Assembly (NCBI RefSeq): GCF_052050035.1
Contig: NZ_CP189882.1
Location: 4,154,001 to 4,218,000, forward strand
Source: Symbiopectobacterium purcellii_A
Lineage (GTDB): Bacteria; Pseudomonadota; Gammaproteobacteria; Enterobacterales; Enterobacteriaceae
Reading direction: 5' to 3'
DNA: 64,000 nt
Under the pieces are notes generated by a model. It saw only the letters and a program-made list of their open reading frames with translations, made no database searches and had not been told where the DNA came from. The position numbers and the translations under genes are program-made. Shown one piece after another: positions 62,180 through 64,000 of the stretch. Each line of letters begins with the position of its first letter. The first letter of the stretch is position 1.

Positions 62180-62275
62180 TATAGCCAAGCGACATTATTT
62201 TGATAACAGCCAGCTATGCTTCTTTGCCGCATATCAGGGCATAGGATGTAATCATTTTTAAGTCGGTTGGCTATA
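62180..62275. repeat. MITE-E copy
   Basis: First inner MITE of the mosaic, inserted at the central TA of the outer MITE-E. Confidence 0.92.
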
Positions 62276-62347
62276 TCACTTTACGTCTAAAATCAATTGA
62301 ATAGCTCATTTAAATAATGTAATCAAAATTAAGTCGTTTAGCTATAT
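62274..62347 (-). mobile_element. IS630 left-end fragment (74 bp)
   Basis: From the TA in GATATCACTT (codon ~12) to the terminal TATAGCTAAACGACTTAATT. Corresponds to the start of the transposase gene, inverted. Confidence 0.88.
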
Positions 62348-62490
62348 CAGCAACTTCCTCATCAGGGAAAACGTTACAGGTACAATGCCGAAAACCTCAA
62401 ATCAGGCCCTATTCCCAACCGTGTTGGTATTGAGTATCGCCCAGCTCAAGCCGAGCTTAAACAAGAGCCTGGCCACTTCGAAATTGACAC
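62348..62490 (+). mobile_element. IS30 (second lineage) internal fragment
   Basis: Encodes QQLPHQGKRYRYNAENLKSG to PGHFEIDT, identical in type to the transposase at 40252 (residues about 137-185). Both borders are TA dinucleotides occupied by IS630-type ends. Confidence 0.85.
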
Positions 62491-62586
62491 TATAGCCAAC
62501 CGACTTAAAAATGATTACATCCTATGCCCTGATATGCGGCAAAGAAGCATAGCTGGCTGTTATCAAAATAATGTCGCTTGGCTATA
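62491..62586. repeat. MITE-E copy (inverted)
   Basis: Second inner MITE of the mosaic, directly followed by the remaining half of the outer MITE. Confidence 0.92.
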
Positions 62587-63717
62587 TCAGGGCATAGGAT
62601 GTAATCATTTTTAAGTCGGTTGGCTATAACGACTCTATCGCGTTGGTGGTGTAGATAACCTTGCGGATCTCCGGCGGAAAATCAAAAATGACGATGAGAC
62701 GTTCCCAATTATTTCTCCACGATGGGCTGATCGTCGGGAACTGCTCATCCCATTTGGCCGCGAAGGCATCCATGGCCTCTTCAGCGCCCTCTAGCGTTGC
62801 GGAACTATAGATAGTGCGGAGGTCAGCAGCAACGGCTTTACGCTCTTTCCAGCCGACGTAGCGCAGCGAGTTCCGCACCTGATGCACGATGCAGAGCTGT
62901 ACCCGCGTATGCGGGTAAACAGCTTCAATGGCATCAGGAAAGCCCTTCAGGCCATCGCAGCAGGCGATGAAGATGTCCTGTAGCCCACGATTTTTCAGTT
63001 CTGTCATTACAGATAACCAGAACTTGGCCCCCTCGGTTTTAGCTATCCATAGCCCCAGCAGCTCTTTTTCGCCCTGGCCGTTGATGCCTAGAGCCAAGTA
63101 AACAGACTTGTTGGTCACGGCTCCGCCGTCCTGGCTTTTGACCACAATACAGTCAAGGTAAACAATGGGATAAAACGCATCCAGCGGCCGTTGCTGCCAG
63201 CGCTTAACGTCATCCATCACGGCATTGGTCACTTGACAAATGAAGCCAGCGGAAACATCGACCCCGTAGACTTCTTTAAAGTGAGCCTGAATATCACGGG
63301 TTGATAGCCCTCTGGAATAGAGAGAAATAATGCGGTCATCGAAGCCGTTAAGCTGCTTTTCGTGCTTACCGATCAGTGTCGGCTCGAAGGTACTGTTGCG
63401 GTCGCGCGGAATATCGAGCTCGAGCGCCCCATTTTGGCTATGTACGCTCTTGGATGTCTTGCCATTGCGGGAGTTGCCTGAATGATTACCAGCCGGGGCA
63501 TGCTTAGCATACCCAAGGTGTATCTCCATCTCAGCTTGAAGAACCCGTTCCGCCAGTCTTTTAGTCAGCTCCTTGAGTAGGCCTGATTCACCCGGAAGCT
63601 CCTGAGGGGAGTGGCAATCCTGAAGCAGTTGGTCAATAAGTTCGTTGCTGATAGGCATTTTTTGTCCTCTGAAGGTTTTCCTCAAAATGCCATTTACACA
63701 GATCTTTTTACACTCTC

Positions 63718-63765
63718 CCATGAGCAAAAATGGGCGCCGTCACGATAAACGCTTACTCGATAAAG
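63718..63765 (+). mobile_element. Element C fragment (48 bp)
   Basis: CCATGAGCAAAAATGGGCGC to CTCGATAAAG, from the middle of the transposase gene, between IS256 copy 6 and IS903 copy 4. Confidence 0.88.
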
Positions 63766-64000
63766 GGCTTTGTTGAATAAATCGAACTTTCAGGGGATCG
63801 CCGGATCAGAGCACTATCATCGCTCCCGATAGCAGCTCCCCATGGCAAAGCAAAAGTTTAAAATCACCAACTGGCCCACCTACAACAAAGCACTCAGACA
63901 ACGCGGCTCCCTGACGGTCTGGCTTGATGAGTCCGCCATCGCTGCATGGATTGACAGTGCTTCGCCTGAAGGTCGTGGTCGGCCGCTTTACTACACCGAT
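63766..64000 (+). mobile_element. IS903-type element, copy 4, cut by the window end
   Basis: Starts GGCTTTGTTGAATAAATC in element C. Transposase start at 63842 (MAKQKFKITNWPTY). A few substitutions (WIDSASPEG) differ from the intact copy. Confidence 0.92.
63842..64000 (+). CDS. IS903-type transposase, partial (window end)
   Basis: First 53 codons are open and nearly identical to the intact transposase at 20103. Intactness beyond the window is unknown. Confidence 0.85.
   Translation, partial: MAKQKFKITNWPTYNKALRQRGSLTVWLDESAIAAWIDSASPEGRGRPLYYTD

Larger units (their letters stand above)
62128..62628. repeat. MITE-E copy split by a mosaic of other pieces
   Basis: Outer MITE-E halves at 62128-62179 and 62587-62628. 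Between them, joined at TA dinucleotides: a MITE-E, an IS630 left-end fragment, an IS30 internal fragment and an inverted MITE-E. Confidence 0.85.
61948..63658 (-). pseudogene. IS256 transposase interrupted by a MITE mosaic
   Basis: Open from MPISNELIDQ (63658) to TTNAIESL at 62629, then continues beyond the mosaic with NASLRK and MLMYGDRISG-like codons. Carries several substitutions (QELPGESGLLKELT, FICQVTN). Disabled by the insert. Confidence 0.85.
61911..63717 (-). mobile_element. IS256-family element, copy 6, with a mosaic insert
   Basis: Second IS256 subtype. Left end GAGTCTGTAAAGAATTTCG, right end ...CTTTTTACACTCTC. Interrupted at TA by the mosaic at 62128-62628. The right flank is a 48-bp piece of element C. 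Confidence 0.9.

Overview
The window is chromosomal DNA from a member of the Enterobacterales undergoing massive insertion-sequence (IS) proliferation. The 16S gene and host genes (uvrB, metF, oxyR-sthA-fabR-yijD-trmA-btuB-murI-rrn, metA-aceB, rhlE-cecR) are typical of Enterobacterales and keep E. coli-like local order. The 16S variable regions look Pectobacteriaceae-like to me. Together with the IS load and gene decay this suggests a recently host-restricted symbiont, for example of the Symbiopectobacterium or Sodalis kind; the genus is inference. By my boundaries, somewhat more than half of the 64 kb is IS or MITE sequence.

Layout. 1-4225: uvrB with a LexA box, a small VOC-family gene, ybhK/yvcK, then a complete Moco riboswitch followed by only 16 codons of moaA. 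4226-10276: nested IS256, IS903, IS630 and an IS5-like element (called element C here), plus 189-bp MITEs. 10277-12125: an unidentified gene remnant, metF with MetJ boxes, an ERIC repeat and an unknown 141-aa gene. 12126-13040: an IS427-group IS5 element. 13041-19338: oxyR, sthA, fabR, broken yijD, trmA. 19339-25262: a five-level nested insertion inside the btuB cobalamin riboswitch. 25263-31197: wreck of btuB, filled with IS630, IS481, IS3, IS30 and MITEs. 31143-37589: murI and a complete rRNA operon (16S, tRNA-Ile, tRNA-Ala, 23S, 5S). 37663-41444: IS481 carrying a concatenated IS630 array and an IS30. 41693-46180: kgtP, metA, truncated and frameshifted aceB fused to an IS30 remnant. 47296-50885: IS3, IS481 and IS256 remnants. 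50886-53925: plasmid-derived block (intact ccdAB toxin-antitoxin, broken MOBC-type relaxase gene, inverted repeats, broken IS21). 53926-59569: IS256, element C, IS903 and IS30. 59570-61873: rhlE and truncated cecR. 61874-64000: IS256 with a mosaic of MITE and IS pieces, then IS903 running off the window.

Two non-autonomous families stand out. MITE-F (189 bp) has IS903-like ends and makes 9-bp target duplications. MITE-E (about 92 bp plus TA target) is a hairpin with IS630-like ends. Their copies sit mostly inside other IS copies and one another, and their ends mark many rearrangement joints.

Functionally, DNA repair (uvrB), methionine genes (metF, metA), peroxide response (oxyR), transhydrogenase, fatty-acid regulation (fabR), tRNA modification (trmA), peptidoglycan precursor supply (murI), ribosomal RNA and 2-oxoglutarate uptake (kgtP) look intact. 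Molybdenum cofactor synthesis (moaA), cobalamin import (btuB), the glyoxylate shunt (aceB), yijD and cecR are broken.
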